Origin: Acetatifactor muris
GTDB taxonomy: Bacteria; Bacillota; Clostridia; Lachnospirales; Lachnospiraceae
DNA length: 64,000 nt
Reading direction: 5' to 3'
Assembly (NCBI RefSeq): GCF_024623325.1
Contig: NZ_JANJZD010000010.1
Location: forward strand, 116,477-180,476
Every line of letters begins with the position of its first letter. Position 1 is the first letter of the stretch. The notes under the pieces are model-generated. The model was given only the letters and a program-made list of their open reading frames with translations. It was not told where the DNA came from and ran no database searches. Made by a program: the position numbers and the translations under genes. Of the stretch, positions 63,953-64,000 are shown one piece after another.

Positions 63953-64000
63953 TCACTTCACCTTTATCAGGCTTGCGGCAATTCGCTGGCAGGCCTGGTG
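63953..64000 (-). CDS. Possible 3' end of a gene running off the right edge
   Basis: Fifteen codons (ending RIAASLIKVK) and a TGA lie 11 bp ahead of the terminator. A second frame ending at 63948 is also open, so which one is coding cannot be decided from 48 bases. Confidence 0.35.
   Translation of the reverse strand, partial: HQACQRIAASLIKVK

Noticed and set aside
63948..64000. Alternative frame ending at 63948 as the true gene end
   Set aside because: Two frames are open in these 50 bases and composition cannot separate them, so only one low-confidence entry is given.

Overview
The window looks like a chromosome segment from an anaerobic, low-to-mid GC Clostridia of the Lachnospiraceae type. 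Strong AGGAGG-like ribosome binding sites, sigma-A promoters with 17-bp spacers, an acetate-forming pta-ackA pair, UPF0210/UPF0237, TmcAL and a GGGtGRT/NifU-like pair all fit. Genes are dense and almost all on the minus strand. No rRNA, tRNA, CRISPR array, T-box or SAM riboswitch was recognised. The assignment is by gene content only.

Layout. 1-5018: one promoter drives a TerB_N/TerB_C-like protein, a BrxD/DUF2791-like P-loop ATPase and a type IIA topoisomerase B subunit that runs off the left edge. 5067-8983: a membrane-anchored C39-like peptidase and the pta-ackA acetate pathway, with a near-perfect catabolite-response palindrome upstream. 8983-18046: TmcAL on the plus strand, then minus-strand metY, a small zinc-finger membrane protein, polA, coaE, a metallo-beta-lactamase-fold protein, an ACT protein and UPF0210. 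18195-25449: a MATE exporter (plus) facing an envelope cluster of DedA, GT4 glycosyltransferase, OmpR-type regulator, large sensor kinase and CmpB-like membrane protein. 25567-32889: metH-ilvB-ilvN-(NodB deacetylase)-ilvN-ilvC, which makes methionine and branched-chain amino acids, closed by a clear terminator.

32924-46532: a lipoprotein, three small membrane proteins (one with a Q/N/Y-rich tail), GGGtGRT plus NifU-like scaffold, a left-handed beta-helix protein, topB, asd, argH, tcdA, miaB and an alanine/glycine:Na+ symporter whose start codon abuts a hairpin. 46553-51325: a response regulator, sensor kinase and membrane-anchored partner, preceded by a second MATE exporter.

From about 51.4 kb the window becomes accessory DNA. 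Two truncated gene ends (51563-51694 and 53894-54031) bracket an IS5-like transposase relic, a 51-residue protein and a large serine recombinase. Then come an AAA-ATPase/PD-(D/E)XK protein, a broken ORF and a 72-bp four-copy tandem repeat that is open in all six frames and begins at a promoter. Beyond a probable edge near 56.3 kb lies DNA of different character: a beta-helix surface protein, an AbrB-like regulator with an operator-like dyad in its promoter, and a compact cassette of small proteins, a sigma-70-family factor and a phage-type tape measure protein, with no capsid, portal or tail-tube gene visible. This cassette and the TerB/ATPase/topoisomerase operon are the best candidates for undescribed systems.
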